64,000 bases of DNA from the NCBI RefSeq assembly GCF_001040705.1, contig NZ_CVQP01000005.1, forward strand, positions 748,110 to 812,109, given 5' to 3'. A program made the position numbers and the translations under genes. Origin of the DNA: Rhodococcus sp. RD6.2. Its GTDB lineage: Bacteria > Actinomycetota > Actinomycetes > Mycobacteriales > Mycobacteriaceae. Positions 37,663-46,686 of the stretch are shown here, piece after piece (positions within the stretch are counted from its first letter, which is position 1; every line of letters starts with the position of its first letter). The notes below the pieces were generated by a model that was given only the letters and a program-made list of their open reading frames with translations, had not been told where the DNA came from and made no database searches.

Positions 37663-38406
37663 TCAGCGGTCGAGCGCCCCGCGAACAGCCGCCTTCACGA
37701 GGCAGGTGTGCAGGGTGAGGGACAGTGCGGCCAATTCACGCACCATTTCCTCCGCCCGATCGCGGGCGCCCGCGTCGCGGCCCTTCGCCACCGGCCCGGC
37801 GATCTGCGCGACCAGCCCCGCTTCACGATCGGCGGCAAGTTTGAACGCACGAAGGTGCCGGGCCTCCAGACCGAAGCCGGACATCGCCCTCGCCGTGCGG
37901 GCGAGGGTGACGGCGTCCTCGTCGAAGAAGCCCGCGGACCCGGGAACGATCAGCCCCGCACGGATCAGCTCGGTGAGGAAACCCTCGTCCACACCCGAAC
38001 GTGCCAGCAGATCACTCCGACTGACCCGCACCTCACGGTCCGTCCGGAACTCCTCGGGCGACACCTCACCGGGTGCCACCGCCAGGACCCGCGGGCGGCG
38101 TGGTGCCGTGTCGGGCGCTCCGACGACAGCAGCGCCGCTGTCGATCGCCTCGAGCTGCTCCTTGATCACCTTGAGCGGCAGATACTGGTCACGCTGCGCG
38201 GTGAGCACATAGCGCAGCCGCTCGCAGTCGGCGATCGAGAACCGCCGGTAGCCCGACGGCGTCCGCTCCGGACTGATGAGCCCTTCCGCCTCCAGGAAGC
38301 GGATCTTCGAGATCGTCACATCCGGGAACTCGGGGCGGAGCCGATCCAGGACGGAGCCGATGGACATCCCTCCCGAACCCTGGCTCCGCTGCCCGACCGC
38401 GGTCAT
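37663..38406 (-). CDS. MerR-family transcriptional regulator (Rv1828-like)
   Basis: 247 residues, the same length I recall for Rv1828. N-terminal winged helix: MSIGSVLDRLRPEFPDVTISKIRFLEAEGLISPERTPSGYRRFS, then DCERLRYVLTAQRDQYLPLKVIKEQL. A second, helix-rich domain from about 130 (RVSRSDLLARSGVDEGFLTEL...) ends in the region for dimer contacts. Its ATG overlaps the garA stop by one base (TGATG), so it is coupled to garA. Homologues control cell-growth genes in mycobacteria. Confidence 0.91.
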   Translation of the reverse strand: MTAVGQRSQGSGGMSIGSVLDRLRPEFPDVTISKIRFLEAEGLISPERTPSGYRRFSIADCERLRYVLTAQRDQYLPLKVIKEQLEAIDSGAAVVGAPDTAPRRPRVLAVAPGEVSPEEFRTDREVRVSRSDLLARSGVDEGFLTELIRAGLIVPGSAGFFDEDAVTLARTARAMSGFGLEARHLRAFKLAADREAGLVAQIAGPVAKGRDAGARDRAEEMVRELAALSLTLHTCLVKAAVRGALDR

Positions 38407-38882
38407 CAGCTTCCCGCACCCGCAGGTGAGTCGCCGGCCGCCGCGCGCGGTCCGGTCAGGAACACCAGCCGGAACTTGCCGATCTGCACCTCGTCGCCGT
38501 TCGCGAGCGTGGCCGAATCCACCGGCTCCCGGTTGACGTACGTGCCGTTGAGGCTTCCCACGTCGACGACCTGGAATTCGCTCTGTTCGCGCCGGAACTC
38601 GGCGTGCCGACGCGAGACCGTGACGTCGTCGAGAAAGATGTCACTGTCGGGGTGGCGTCCCGCCGAGGTCGTCGGGTGGTCGAGCAGGAACCGCGAACCG
38701 GCATTGGGGCCACGCTTGACGACCAGCAGTGCGGAACCGGAGGGCAGGCCCTCGACGCCGGAGACGGGCTGTTCGGTCGGCGCGGCGGTGCCGTCCAGGT
38801 CGCTGAGGAAATCCGCTCGGAAAACAGACGTGGTCTCGGCGGGGGTCTCCCCGTAGACCGCGTCGCTGTCGTTGTCGCTCAC
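38406..38882 (-). CDS. garA: GarA, FHA-domain regulator of 2-oxoglutarate and glutamate metabolism
   Basis: 158 residues from GTG 38882 with a GAGGAG site. The phospho-switch motif ETTS is at residues 16-19 in the usual setting (AETTSVFRADFL), the target of PknB/PknG kinases. The FHA domain is at about 50-145 with GSRFLLDHPTTSAGRHPDSDIFLDDVTVSRRHAEF and SLNGTYVN. Unphosphorylated GarA inhibits 2-oxoglutarate dehydrogenase and glutamate dehydrogenase and activates glutamate synthase. It sits between gcvH and a MerR gene, as in M. tuberculosis. Confidence 0.95.
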   Translation of the reverse strand: MSDNDSDAVYGETPAETTSVFRADFLSDLDGTAAPTEQPVSGVEGLPSGSALLVVKRGPNAGSRFLLDHPTTSAGRHPDSDIFLDDVTVSRRHAEFRREQSEFQVVDVGSLNGTYVNREPVDSATLANGDEVQIGKFRLVFLTGPRAAAGDSPAGAGS

Positions 38883-39009
38883 CGTTTCTCCTCCTCAGTC
38901 CGATATCCGGGAAGCCCCGAGCGGAGACCCGAACGAATCTGTAGACACAATCACAACCGATGCGGATCTGCGCCCCGACACGGCGAATGACCTTGTACTC
39001 GACCGTACC

Positions 39010-39041
39010 CTGCGAGCGCCTGTCCGCGTAGGCGCTCGCAG
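39010..39041 (-). terminator. Terminator between gcvH and garA
   Basis: A perfect 12-bp stem CTGCGAGCGCCT/AGGCGCTCGCAG (39010-39021 with 39030-39041) with an 8-base loop. It lies 18 bases beyond the gcvH stop, so garA probably has its own promoter in 38883-39009. Confidence 0.8.
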
Positions 39042-39058
39042 TGCGGGGCGGGTCGGGA

Positions 39059-39463
39059 TCACTCCCCGGTCAGCTCCCGGTACGCATCGGGGTCGAGCAT
39101 CGCAGCGAGTGCGGCATCGAGGGCGGGCTCGTCGGCGACCTCGAGTTCGACCAGCCACCCGGCGCCGTACGGCGCCGAATTCACCAGCTCCGGGGCGGAA
39201 TCCAGATCCCCGTTCGCGGCAACAACTTTCGCGTTCAGCGGGGAGTAGATGTCGGAAACGCTCTTGGTGGACTCCACCTCGCCGAAGGACTCACCCGCGG
39301 TGGTCTCGTCGTCGACGGCGGGCAGCTGGACGAACACCACGTCGCCGAGCTGGGACTGCGCGAAGTCGGTGATGCCGACGCGCACCGTCGTCGATCCCGT
39401 CCGCTGCACCCACTCGTGCTCCGCCGTGTAACGCAGTTCGGCCGGGATGTTGGTCTCGCTCAC
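39059..39463 (-). CDS. gcvH: Glycine cleavage system H protein
   Basis: 134 residues from GTG 39463, with AAAGGA 8 bases upstream; the frame continues to 39505 without a better site. The lipoyl domain has the lipoylated Lys67 in GEVESTKSVSDIYSP, and RYTAEHEWVQ and GITDFAQSQLGDVVFVQLP are typical. GcvH carries the aminomethyl group from GcvP to GcvT. It belongs to the same direction and region as garA and gcvP, but a terminator separates it from garA. Confidence 0.95.
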   Translation of the reverse strand: MSETNIPAELRYTAEHEWVQRTGSTTVRVGITDFAQSQLGDVVFVQLPAVDDETTAGESFGEVESTKSVSDIYSPLNAKVVAANGDLDSAPELVNSAPYGAGWLVELEVADEPALDAALAAMLDPDAYRELTGE

Positions 39464-39533
39464 CGTGAGGTCCTTTCGAAGAACAGGTGGTACTCGCCAC
39501 GACAACGCCTGCGCGCTGCACGAGGACGGATGT

Positions 39534-40280
39534 TCAGTTTCCTGGCTGAGCGTATTGGCGTGGTTTCACCTCTCGCAAGGCGGCGGTCGTGACCTGCTCC
39601 GATTGTTCGACCGTCACCCTGCCACCGCTGCGGGCGACGGTGTCGACGACACCGCCGGGGATGTTCAACGCCGCCGCGAGCGTGGGCGGGTCGCCGATCG
39701 CGGTGACGGTGTAAGGCGCGGACAGTTTCTGGCCGTCGAGCTGCAGGTTTCCGGCCGTGCCCCGCACCCAGGAGTCGACACCCACCCGGATCGGCGGCGT
39801 ACCGTTCCCGGTCACCTCGATGGACTCGGCGCCCGCGGCGCGCAGTTCCTGGATCATGTCCAAGATCACCTCGGAGCCGACACCTCCCGCCGGGTCGGTG
39901 ACGGTGAGCACGACCCCCGGACCCGTCGCGGGCGCGGCGCCCACCTGGATGGAGAGCGCGGACAACCGGGCGTTGGCCTCGGCGAGCGCCGCCTCGGAAC
40001 CGCCGCCGCTACGTTGCAGCGTCGCCAGCGTGTCCTGCAGCGTCGCGATCTCCTGTCGCAGTACCGCCTCCCGCTGCCCGAGGTTGTCGAGGATGACGAG
40101 CAGATCGGCGGGCCGGGCCGAATCGAGTGTGTCGCCGGAACCGGTGTCACGCACCTGGGTTGCGATCGCGACACCGAGCGCCGCCATCAACAGCGCGGCG
40201 AGGAGCCCGAACACCACCTTCGACCGGCGTGCGGACGCGGGCGTCTCGGTGTGCCATTCGTGCTTGCCCTCCGTGGCCAT
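39534..40280 (-). CDS. DUF881 membrane-anchored protein (Rv1825-like)
   Basis: 248 residues. One membrane helix at about 22-42 is followed by a coiled coil (about 60-100, REAVLRQEIATLQDTLATLQ) and a DUF881 domain with GPGVVLTVTDP, ILDMIQELRAAGAESIEVTGN and SAPYTVTAIGDPPTLAAAL. It has the same build as the gene at 40657, with the small basic protein between them. From memory, a homologue of this cluster is part of the mycobacterial cell-division apparatus (CwsA/DivIC-like context), but no firm function can be given. Confidence 0.85.
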   Translation of the reverse strand: MATEGKHEWHTETPASARRSKVVFGLLAALLMAALGVAIATQVRDTGSGDTLDSARPADLLVILDNLGQREAVLRQEIATLQDTLATLQRSGGGSEAALAEANARLSALSIQVGAAPATGPGVVLTVTDPAGGVGSEVILDMIQELRAAGAESIEVTGNGTPPIRVGVDSWVRGTAGNLQLDGQKLSAPYTVTAIGDPPTLAAALNIPGGVVDTVARSGGRVTVEQSEQVTTAALREVKPRQYAQPGN

Positions 40281-40282
40281 CG

Positions 40283-40660
40283 TCAGGCCCCGAACAGCCT
40301 GCGACGCAAGGCCGCCGCGTTGCCGAAGATGCGGATGCCGAGCACGACGATGATCGCGGTGGACAGCTGCGTCCCGACTCCCAGCTGGTCACCGAGCCAG
40401 ACGATCAGCGCTGCGACGAGGACGTTGAACACGAAGGACACGACGAAGACCTTCGCGTCGAAGATCTCGTCGAGGTACGCCCGCAGCCCACCGAACACGG
40501 CGTCGAGCGCCGCGACGACCGCGATCGGCAGGTACGGCTGGATGGCGTCCGGCACCTGCGGCCGGAACACGATGCCCGCGACGATGCCCGCAACCAATGC
40601 GAGTACCCCGTAGATCGCGTAGCCGTTCCGAGCCGCGGTGACAGGTTTGACGGGTTTCAC
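40283..40660 (-). CDS. Small basic membrane protein (DUF1290, Rv1824-like)
   Basis: 125 residues, three to four helices: GYAIYGVLALVAGIVAGIVF, PYLPIAVVAALDAVFGGLRAYL, VFVVSFVFNVLVAALIVWLG and a final amphipathic part. DUF1290/Sbp proteins are found next to DUF881 genes in many Gram-positives. It overlaps the upstream DUF881 gene by 4 bases and is 2 bases from the downstream one, so the three form a tight operon. Confidence 0.88.
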   Translation of the reverse strand: MKPVKPVTAARNGYAIYGVLALVAGIVAGIVFRPQVPDAIQPYLPIAVVAALDAVFGGLRAYLDEIFDAKVFVVSFVFNVLVAALIVWLGDQLGVGTQLSTAIIVVLGIRIFGNAAALRRRLFGA

Positions 40661-41532
40661 TGACCCCCCACTTCTCGTGCGCTCCTGATCTCCCGCGCCG
40701 TTGCGGCCGGAAGCGTGATGTCGTCGCTCTCGGCGATCCCGAATCCGACGCCGTACAACTGCTGGACACCGGACATGCGTAGATAGGCGTCACTGACGAC
40801 GAAACCGGTCTGCAGTCGTGACGGCTGTCCGATCGCCGACACCACGTACGGCGACGGCACCGGCTGATTGTCCACGAGCATCGCGCCGCCCGCCTGCCGG
40901 ATCGTCACGCCCGGACCCACTCGCACGTTCCCGACGGCGACGGCCTCGGCGCCCGAGTTCCACAACCCGTTCACCACGGCCTGCAAGTCACGGTCGATGA
41001 TGACGGGATTCGCGTCCGCGCCGGGACGGGACCGATCGGACAGGTCCGGCCGCGCGGCGGGATCGCTGAGGGTGACGGTGATCCCGGGACCGTGGACCGG
41101 GGTGAGGGCGGCGTCCTGCTCCAGGGTCTCGATCCGGCCCAGAACGGCGGCACCGTCGGCGTCGCCGGCGAGCGCCGAGGTGCGCGCGGCATCGGTTCGG
41201 GCGAGCAGGTCGTCCCGCGTCGCGGCCAGATCGGCGCCGCGCGCTTCGGCGGCGTCGACCTGCGTGAGGATGTCGCTGCGCACCTGGTCCGTTCCGGGCG
41301 CTCGGTCGGACGCCTCGGCGTAGGCGACACCGAAGATCAGCCCCAGGACCAAGGCACCGCCCGCGCACCACGCGGTCGCGTGCAGCGGCCGGTGCCGCGC
41401 GTGGTCACGTTCACGGTCCTCGGCGGCCGCCGCGTACCCGGGGTCGAGCCCCTCCGCGAGGAGCGCCGTGAGCAGCGACGGCGTCGGATTTCGCCGGACG
41501 CCGGTCGGGGCATCCACCCCGTTCTCACTCAC
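40657..41532 (-). CDS. DUF881 membrane-anchored protein (Rv1823-like)
   Basis: 291 residues from GTG 41532, which overlaps the pgsA stop (GTGA). A cytosolic 50-residue N-terminus, one helix (about 54-71), a coiled coil (about 85-135) and a DUF881 domain follow, with GPGITVTLSDP, LQAVVNGLWNSGAEAVAVGNVRV and SPYVVSAIGQPSRLQ. It is the larger sister of the gene at 39534. Confidence 0.86.
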   Translation of the reverse strand: MSENGVDAPTGVRRNPTPSLLTALLAEGLDPGYAAAAEDRERDHARHRPLHATAWCAGGALVLGLIFGVAYAEASDRAPGTDQVRSDILTQVDAAEARGADLAATRDDLLARTDAARTSALAGDADGAAVLGRIETLEQDAALTPVHGPGITVTLSDPAARPDLSDRSRPGADANPVIIDRDLQAVVNGLWNSGAEAVAVGNVRVGPGVTIRQAGGAMLVDNQPVPSPYVVSAIGQPSRLQTGFVVSDAYLRMSGVQQLYGVGFGIAESDDITLPAATAREIRSAREVGGQ

Positions 41533-42170
41533 GGCGATTCCGCTCGCAGGTCGGAACCCCCGGGGACGGGTACCTCGCGGGCGATGTTGCGGGCGGCGAG
41601 CAGGTACAGCGCACCCGTCCACACGTAGAGCGCGGTGCCCCACACCAGGAGCGCGTACCCGAGGGCGTTCGCCGTGGACGCGATCGCCCAGTCCCCCTGC
41701 GCCGCCAACACGAGTGGCAACGCGATCATCAACGCGAACGTCGCCGCCTTGCCCAGGTACATCACCGACGGCGGAGGCAGGCCGCGGCGCCGGTAGACCT
41801 GCAGGCTGATCGCGAGGGCCAGGTCGCGGCCGATCAGGAGCAACGCCACCCACCACGGGATCATGTCCCGGATCGCGAACGCGACCAGCGTGGTCACGAC
41901 GTACAGCCGGTCGACCAGGGGATCCAGCAGACCACCGAGGGTCGACATCTGGTTCAGCATCCGCGCGAGCTTGCCGTCCGCCCAGTCGGTGAAGCCGCTG
42001 AGCATGAGGATCGCCAACGCCCACCCGTCGGCCTCCGGCCCCAGAAGCAGGTACGCGAACACCGGAACGCCGATCAGCCGGAGCAGGCTGAGCACGTTGG
42101 GCACCGTGAACACCCGGTCGGTGACCATCAGGGCCTCCCCCGCTACCTGCGGCCGCTCTGCGCTGTCCAC
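41529..42170 (-). CDS. pgsA: CDP-alcohol phosphatidyltransferase (PgsA family)
   Basis: 213 residues from GTG 42170 (GGGAG upstream); a start at ATG 42136 or so would also keep the domain. The CDP-alcohol phosphotransferase signature D-x2-DG-x2-AR-x8-G-x3-D-x3-D is complete in FTDWADGKLARMLNQ...GGLLDPLVDR, with six helices. It transfers a phosphatidyl group from CDP-diacylglycerol to a polyol, probably glycerol phosphate; inositol phosphate is possible. It is the first gene of the unit with the DUF881 proteins and corresponds to M. tuberculosis pgsA2. Confidence 0.9.
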   Translation of the reverse strand: MDSAERPQVAGEALMVTDRVFTVPNVLSLLRLIGVPVFAYLLLGPEADGWALAILMLSGFTDWADGKLARMLNQMSTLGGLLDPLVDRLYVVTTLVAFAIRDMIPWWVALLLIGRDLALAISLQVYRRRGLPPPSVMYLGKAATFALMIALPLVLAAQGDWAIASTANALGYALLVWGTALYVWTGALYLLAARNIAREVPVPGGSDLRAESP

Positions 42171-42226
42171 GTCAACTCCCACATCTCGCTCGCCGGGCAA
42201 ACCCGATCGGGGCCCGGTCAAGCCTG

Positions 42227-43264
42227 TCACACAGGTGGGGTGGGCGCGGGCAGGCAGGCCACGGAGTCGGCGGTGAGGCTGCCGAGGTACAACCGTCCAC
42301 CCGATTCACGGACACCCGTGACCGGCGCGTAGCTGTGACGGTCGCCGCGCAGGTCGTGTACGACCCTCCCGTCGCCGTCGAACCCGAGCACCCGGCCGCG
42401 CAGGACGGGCTGCGGCGCGAGTCGATCCGGGAGGTTGGCGGCGACGATCCGCAGTGCGGGGTACGGGGCCATCCGGTCCAGCGCGGAAAGCCGGGGGCTG
42501 TACAGCGCCACCCAGAAGATGCCGCGCTCGGTCTGGGAGGCGATGTTGTCGGGAAAACCGGGCAGGTTGTCCACCCAGGTCGTTGCGGTGCCGGCGGTCG
42601 GGCCACGCAGGTCGACGCGGCGGATCGCGTAGCCGGCGGTCTCCGCCACGAGGAGGTACGACTCGTCGACGGCGAGACCGACCCCGTTCCCGAACTGCAG
42701 CCCGGCGAGCAAGACGTCGGTCTCGCCGGTCGCGGGGTCGAACCGGATCAGGCGACCCGTCCCCGAGTGTTCGATCGCGTCGAGTCGGTGCTCCGCGAGG
42801 CGGAAGCGGGCAGACGAGTCGGTGAAATAGACGACTCCGGCAGAGTCGACGGCGGCGTTGTTACAGAGGAGCAGTGGCGATCCCGCCGCGGTGTCGGTCA
42901 GAACGTCGACTCGACCGCTGTCGTCGACACGAAGCAGCCCGCGGTCGGCATCGCACACGAGGTAGCGGCCGTCGGCGAGGACCTCGATGCCGAGCGGCCG
43001 GCCTCCGGTGTCGGCGATCCGGGTGACGCTGGCCGGGCCGTCGAACCGCCAGATCGCACCGTCGTCGGTACCGGCGACAACCCGGCCCTCACTGTCGACG
43101 GCGACGTCCTCCGGTCCCGTCGATCCAGGGAGTGGCCACCGTTCGACGGTGTCGAGATCGAATGGGGGACCTGATGTCTCCCGGGGCGCGGGAGGCGGTT
43201 TCCACGCGACCGGCTCCACGCCGGTGCGGTCGAGGAGGGTGAGGGCGCGACGGAGCGGTCCCAT
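42227..43264 (-). CDS. Strictosidine synthase-like beta-propeller protein
   Basis: 345 residues. The Str_synth domain is clear: VYFTDSSARFRLAEH, GRLIRFDPATGETDVLLAGL, QFGNGVGLAVDESYLLVAETAGYAIRRVDL and DNLPGFPDNIASQTERGIFWVAL. It belongs to the SMP-30/strictosidine-synthase six-bladed propeller group, mostly lactonases and hydrolases in bacteria. No signal peptide. Substrate unknown. It has no obvious operon partner, ending 57 bases from the pgsA start. Confidence 0.8.
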   Translation of the reverse strand: MGPLRRALTLLDRTGVEPVAWKPPPAPRETSGPPFDLDTVERWPLPGSTGPEDVAVDSEGRVVAGTDDGAIWRFDGPASVTRIADTGGRPLGIEVLADGRYLVCDADRGLLRVDDSGRVDVLTDTAAGSPLLLCNNAAVDSAGVVYFTDSSARFRLAEHRLDAIEHSGTGRLIRFDPATGETDVLLAGLQFGNGVGLAVDESYLLVAETAGYAIRRVDLRGPTAGTATTWVDNLPGFPDNIASQTERGIFWVALYSPRLSALDRMAPYPALRIVAANLPDRLAPQPVLRGRVLGFDGDGRVVHDLRGDRHSYAPVTGVRESGGRLYLGSLTADSVACLPAPTPPV

Positions 43265-43301
43265 GACGGCAACAGTAGCCCCGGGTGGACCGCGCCCGCG
43301 A

Positions 43302-43979
43302 CTACTTGGCCGCGAAATCCGGCTGCGCGTACTCCGCGACGCGGGTGGTGCGACCGTGGATCACGACCTCGCGGAACTGGTGGATCAGCGCGGCGGTCGG
43401 CGCGAACATGGCTCCGCCGCGGAACGGCCAGCGAAGGTAGGGCGGCGCATCGTCGGGCATACCGGGGACCGGTTGGATCAGCGGATCGACGTCGACCTCG
43501 CCCATGGTCACCTCGAACACCACCGCCACTTCACCCGCGTTCGGAACGATGGGGGCGCTCGGGCGACCGATCCACACCACGACCGGGGTGATCACGTAGC
43601 CGGATCGCGTGACGTAGTCGTCGAGCAGTCCGAGCACGGCATCCGCACCCGCGACGACGCCGACTTCCTCCTCCAGCTCACGCACGGCCGCCATCTCGGG
43701 CGTCTCCCCGGGATCGATGCTGCCGCCGGGGAGCGCGAACTGGCCGGCGTGCGCCCGCATGCGGGGTTGCCGTCGAGTCAGCAACAGCCGCGATCCCGCG
43801 TCGTCGGTGATGACGGCGAGCGCCACTGCGGCACGGCGGGTTCCGGTGTCGGGGACCGCGATCCGGTCGAACGCCGAAACCCTGGCGGCGCACTCCTCAC
43901 GGGTCAGGCTCGGACCGGGATCGCTCGGCGGCGCCGAGGTCGGATCCTCGTCCCGCGTGGTCGGCTGGTGGGGTTCCAT
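43302..43979 (-). CDS. Nudix hydrolase (NudL/CoA pyrophosphatase-like)
   Basis: 225 residues from ATG 43979. The Nudix box GGSIDPGETPEMAAVRELEEEVGV is complete (G-x5-E-x7-REUxEExGU). An upstream LLLTRRQPRMRAHAGQFALPGG motif is the LLTxR...HxGQxxFPGG pattern of CoA pyrophosphatases (UPF0035). It probably cleaves CoA or another nucleoside diphosphate derivative. It has no strong ribosome site. The pdxK gene is 17 bases away. Confidence 0.86.
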   Translation of the reverse strand: MEPHQPTTRDEDPTSAPPSDPGPSLTREECAARVSAFDRIAVPDTGTRRAAVALAVITDDAGSRLLLTRRQPRMRAHAGQFALPGGSIDPGETPEMAAVRELEEEVGVVAGADAVLGLLDDYVTRSGYVITPVVVWIGRPSAPIVPNAGEVAVVFEVTMGEVDVDPLIQPVPGMPDDAPPYLRWPFRGGAMFAPTAALIHQFREVVIHGRTTRVAEYAQPDFAAK

Positions 43980-43996
43980 TCCCCGACGGTAGCCGC

Positions 43997-44827
43997 TCAG
44001 GCGAGGGCGTCGACGTAGGCGCCCTGCCAGACACTGTCGAACGGGGTGCGGGCACCGATGCGTCCGGCGATTCCGGCGGTGACGAATTCCTTCGCGAACT
44101 CCACCGCGGACTCGATCTCCGCACCCTTGGCCAGTTCCGCCGTCACCGCGGCGGCGAGAGTGCAGCCCGCGCCGGAGACGCGTTCCTGCCCGACCTTGGG
44201 TGCACGCAGGATCGTCACCTCGCTGCCGTCGAACAGGACGTCGACGGCATCGTCGCCGGGGAGTTCGACACCACCCTTGGCGATCACGTGCGCGGGTCCG
44301 AGGTCGTGGATGCGGCGCGCGGCTTCGACGAGGTCGTCGACGGAGTCGATCGACTCCATTCCCGCGAGAGTGCGTGCCTCGAACAGGTTCGGGGTCACCA
44401 CCGTTGCCAGCGGAAGAATCTGCTCCCGCAGGGCGGTGTCGGTGTCGAGTGCGGCTCCGGGTTCCTGCCCCTTGCAGATGAGCACCGGATCGAGCACGAC
44501 CTGCCGCCACGACTGGCGACGCAGTCCGTCCGCGACGACCTCGATCGTGTCGGGGGTACCGAGCATGCCGATCTTGACGACGTCGAGGTCGTGCGCGGCG
44601 GTCGCCGCCTCGATCTGGTCGGCGATGACGCCGGGCGCGATCGGGACGAAACGATGACCCCAGCCGGCCTTCGGGTCGAAGGAGACGATGCAGGTGACGG
44701 TGCCGACACCGTAGACACCGAGCTCCTGAAAAGTCTTGAGGTCGACCTGCAGGCCGGCGCCACCGGTCGCTTCCGATCCGGCGATGACATAGGCGAGGTC
44801 GACCACGAGGAGCTCCTTCGAGAACAT
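43997..44827 (-). CDS. pdxK: Pyridoxal/pyridoxine kinase of the ThiD-like (PdxK) type
   Basis: 276 residues from ATG 44827 with a GGAGG site 11 bases upstream; the frame runs to 44941. YVIAGSEATGGAGLQVDLKTFQELGVYG at the N-terminus and GQERVSGAGCTLAAAVTAEL with the catalytic Cys mark the ribokinase-superfamily branch that includes ThiD and Bacillus PdxK. VTCIVSFDPKAGWGHRFVPI is closer to the pyridoxal kinases than to ThiD. It phosphorylates B6 vitamers to supply PLP, also needed by GcvP. Confidence 0.8.
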   Translation of the reverse strand: MFSKELLVVDLAYVIAGSEATGGAGLQVDLKTFQELGVYGVGTVTCIVSFDPKAGWGHRFVPIAPGVIADQIEAATAAHDLDVVKIGMLGTPDTIEVVADGLRRQSWRQVVLDPVLICKGQEPGAALDTDTALREQILPLATVVTPNLFEARTLAGMESIDSVDDLVEAARRIHDLGPAHVIAKGGVELPGDDAVDVLFDGSEVTILRAPKVGQERVSGAGCTLAAAVTAELAKGAEIESAVEFAKEFVTAGIAGRIGARTPFDSVWQGAYVDALA

Positions 44828-45036
44828 GTTCAGCGCGCCCCTCCACCGGGACGGCGCCCGTTGACGAGAATAGTCGTCCGACACGGTCGCCGACCGAGGA
44901 CCTGCTCGCGGCCCCGATCTCTCGCGGCGCCGTCCGAGCACGACTCACGAACGCTGTGTGCAGGCAAGGACATTCGTGCGGATCGGACCGCACTACACTC
45001 CACCGAGCCGGCTCTGCGCAGTGAGCCCGTACACGA

Positions 45037-45074
45037 AGAAACCCCGGTGAGAATTTCTTCTCACCGGGGTTTCT
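45037..45074 (-). terminator. Terminator after tRNA-Pro (bidirectional)
   Basis: A perfect 17-bp stem (45037-45053 with 45058-45074) with a TTTC/GAAA loop, and T-rich sequence on both sides. It lies 4 bases from the tRNA 3' end on the minus strand. Confidence 0.93.
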
Positions 45075-45077
45075 GCG

Positions 45078-45151
45078 TCGGGCTGACAGGATTTGAACCT
45101 GCGACCACCTGACCCCCAGTCAGGTGCGCTACCAAGCTGCGCCACAGCCCG
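45078..45151 (-). tRNA. tRNA-Pro (anticodon GGG)
   Basis: 74 bases on the minus strand. Acceptor CGGGCTG pairs with CAGCCCG plus discriminator A; D-arm GCGCAGCTTGGTAGCGC; anticodon stem CCTGACT-GGG-GGTCAGG gives anticodon GGG; T-arm GCAGG-TTCAAAT-CCTGT. CCA is not encoded. A TAATCT -10 lies at 45176-45181 on the minus strand. Confidence 0.97.
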
Positions 45152-45249
45152 CCGCGCTCTTTCGGGCGCTCGCAAAGATTACATCAGTGGCACTCGGAAG
45201 AGCGAATCGGCAGGTCACACGCCTTGTCCGGGGTCAGCGGGTCCGGCGG

Positions 45250-46686
45250 TCAGCGCTTCTTGCGGTCCCGCTTCTCGCGAACTCGCACCGAGACGCGGAC
45301 CGGACTGCCGTCGAAACCGAACTCCTCACGCAGTCGGCGCTCGAGGAACCGGCGGTAGCCCGCCTCGAGGAATCCCGAGGTGAACAACACGAACGTCGGC
45401 GGCCGCGTGCTCGCTTGCGTCGCGAACAGGATCCGCGGCAACCGGCCTCCACGCATCGGCGGCGGGGTCGCCGCGACGACCTCCTTGAGCCAGGTGTTGA
45501 GGCGCCCCGTCGGCACCCGCTTGTCCCACGACTCCAACGCCGTCTCCAGCGCGGGGACGAGCTTCTGCACGGCGCGACCGGTGTGGGCCGAGATGTTGAC
45601 GCGCTGCGCCCACGGCACCCGAACCAGTTCCCGGTCGATCTCCTTCTCCAGCATCAACCGGCGGTCCTCGTCGACGAGATCCCACTTGTTGAACGCCAGC
45701 ACCAGCGCACGACCGGTCTCGGCGACCATCGACAGCACCCGCAGGTCCTGCTCCGTGATCGGCTGCGACGCGTCGATCAGCAGGATCGCGACCTCCGCGG
45801 CCTCGATCGCCGACTTCGTGCGCAGCGACGCGTAGAACTCATGCCCGCTGGCGTGACTGACCTTGCGGCGCAGTCCCGCGGTGTCGACGAACCGCCACAC
45901 CTTGCCACCGAGCTCGACGAGCGAGTCGACGGGGTCGACGGTGGTGCCCGCGACGTCGTGCACAACGGAACGCTCGTCGCCGGACAGCTTGTTGATCAGG
46001 CTGGACTTGCCGACATTCGGCTTGCCCACCAGCGCGACACGGCGCGGTCCCTGGCCACCGGTGCCCTCACGCGGCGTCTCCGGCAGCACGGCGAGCACCT
46101 CGTCGAGGAGGTCACCGGTACCGCGGCCGTGGATGGCGCTGACCGGGTACGGCTGGCCGAGCCCGAGCGACCACAGGGCCGCCGCTTCGGCCTCGGTGCG
46201 CTCGTCGTCAACCTTGTTGGCCACCAACAGGACCGGGGTCTTCGAGCGGCGCAGCACCTTGGCCACCGCCTCGTCGGTGGCGGTGGCGCCGACGACGCCG
46301 TCCACCACAAGGATGATCGCGTCCGCGGTCCGCATCGCCAGTTCGGCCTGGCGGGCCACCGACTGCTGCAGTCCCTTCGCGTCGGGCTCCCAGCCACCGG
46401 TGTCCTGCACCATGAATCGACGTCCGGCCCAGTTCGCGTCGTACGACACGCGGTCGCGGGTGACGCCCGGGATGTCCTCGACGACGGCCTCACGGCGGCC
46501 GATGATGCGGTTCACCAGCGTCGACTTGCCCACGTTGGGGCGGCCGACGATCGCGAGGGTCGGGACGGCGACGTGCTCCTCGCCCTCGACTCCGGACTCG
46601 AGATCGGCGATCTCCCAGTCGGATTCCTCGCTCCAGATGCCGTCACCGGCGTAGGCGTCGCCGCCGAATTCGAACTCGTCGCTCAC
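45250..46686 (-). CDS. der: GTPase Der (EngA)
   Basis: 478 residues. Two tandem GTPase domains: G1 GRPNVGKST at 48-56 and GKPNVGKSS near 220, with DTGG and DTAG as G3, NKVD and NKWD as G4. A KH-like C-terminal domain follows from about 395. Der is essential for 50S subunit assembly. The 40-residue acidic N-terminus before the first domain is usual for actinobacteria. Its GTG start overlaps the cmk stop by 4 bases. Confidence 0.97.
   Translation of the reverse strand: MSDEFEFGGDAYAGDGIWSEESDWEIADLESGVEGEEHVAVPTLAIVGRPNVGKSTLVNRIIGRREAVVEDIPGVTRDRVSYDANWAGRRFMVQDTGGWEPDAKGLQQSVARQAELAMRTADAIILVVDGVVGATATDEAVAKVLRRSKTPVLLVANKVDDERTEAEAAALWSLGLGQPYPVSAIHGRGTGDLLDEVLAVLPETPREGTGGQGPRRVALVGKPNVGKSSLINKLSGDERSVVHDVAGTTVDPVDSLVELGGKVWRFVDTAGLRRKVSHASGHEFYASLRTKSAIEAAEVAILLIDASQPITEQDLRVLSMVAETGRALVLAFNKWDLVDEDRRLMLEKEIDRELVRVPWAQRVNISAHTGRAVQKLVPALETALESWDKRVPTGRLNTWLKEVVAATPPPMRGGRLPRILFATQASTRPPTFVLFTSGFLEAGYRRFLERRLREEFGFDGSPVRVSVRVREKRDRKKR

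Noticed and set aside
44993..45175. Minus-strand ORF containing VAQLGSAPDWGSGGRRFKSCQPD
   Set aside because: This is the well-known false translation of a tRNA gene; the tRNA-Pro here is complete.
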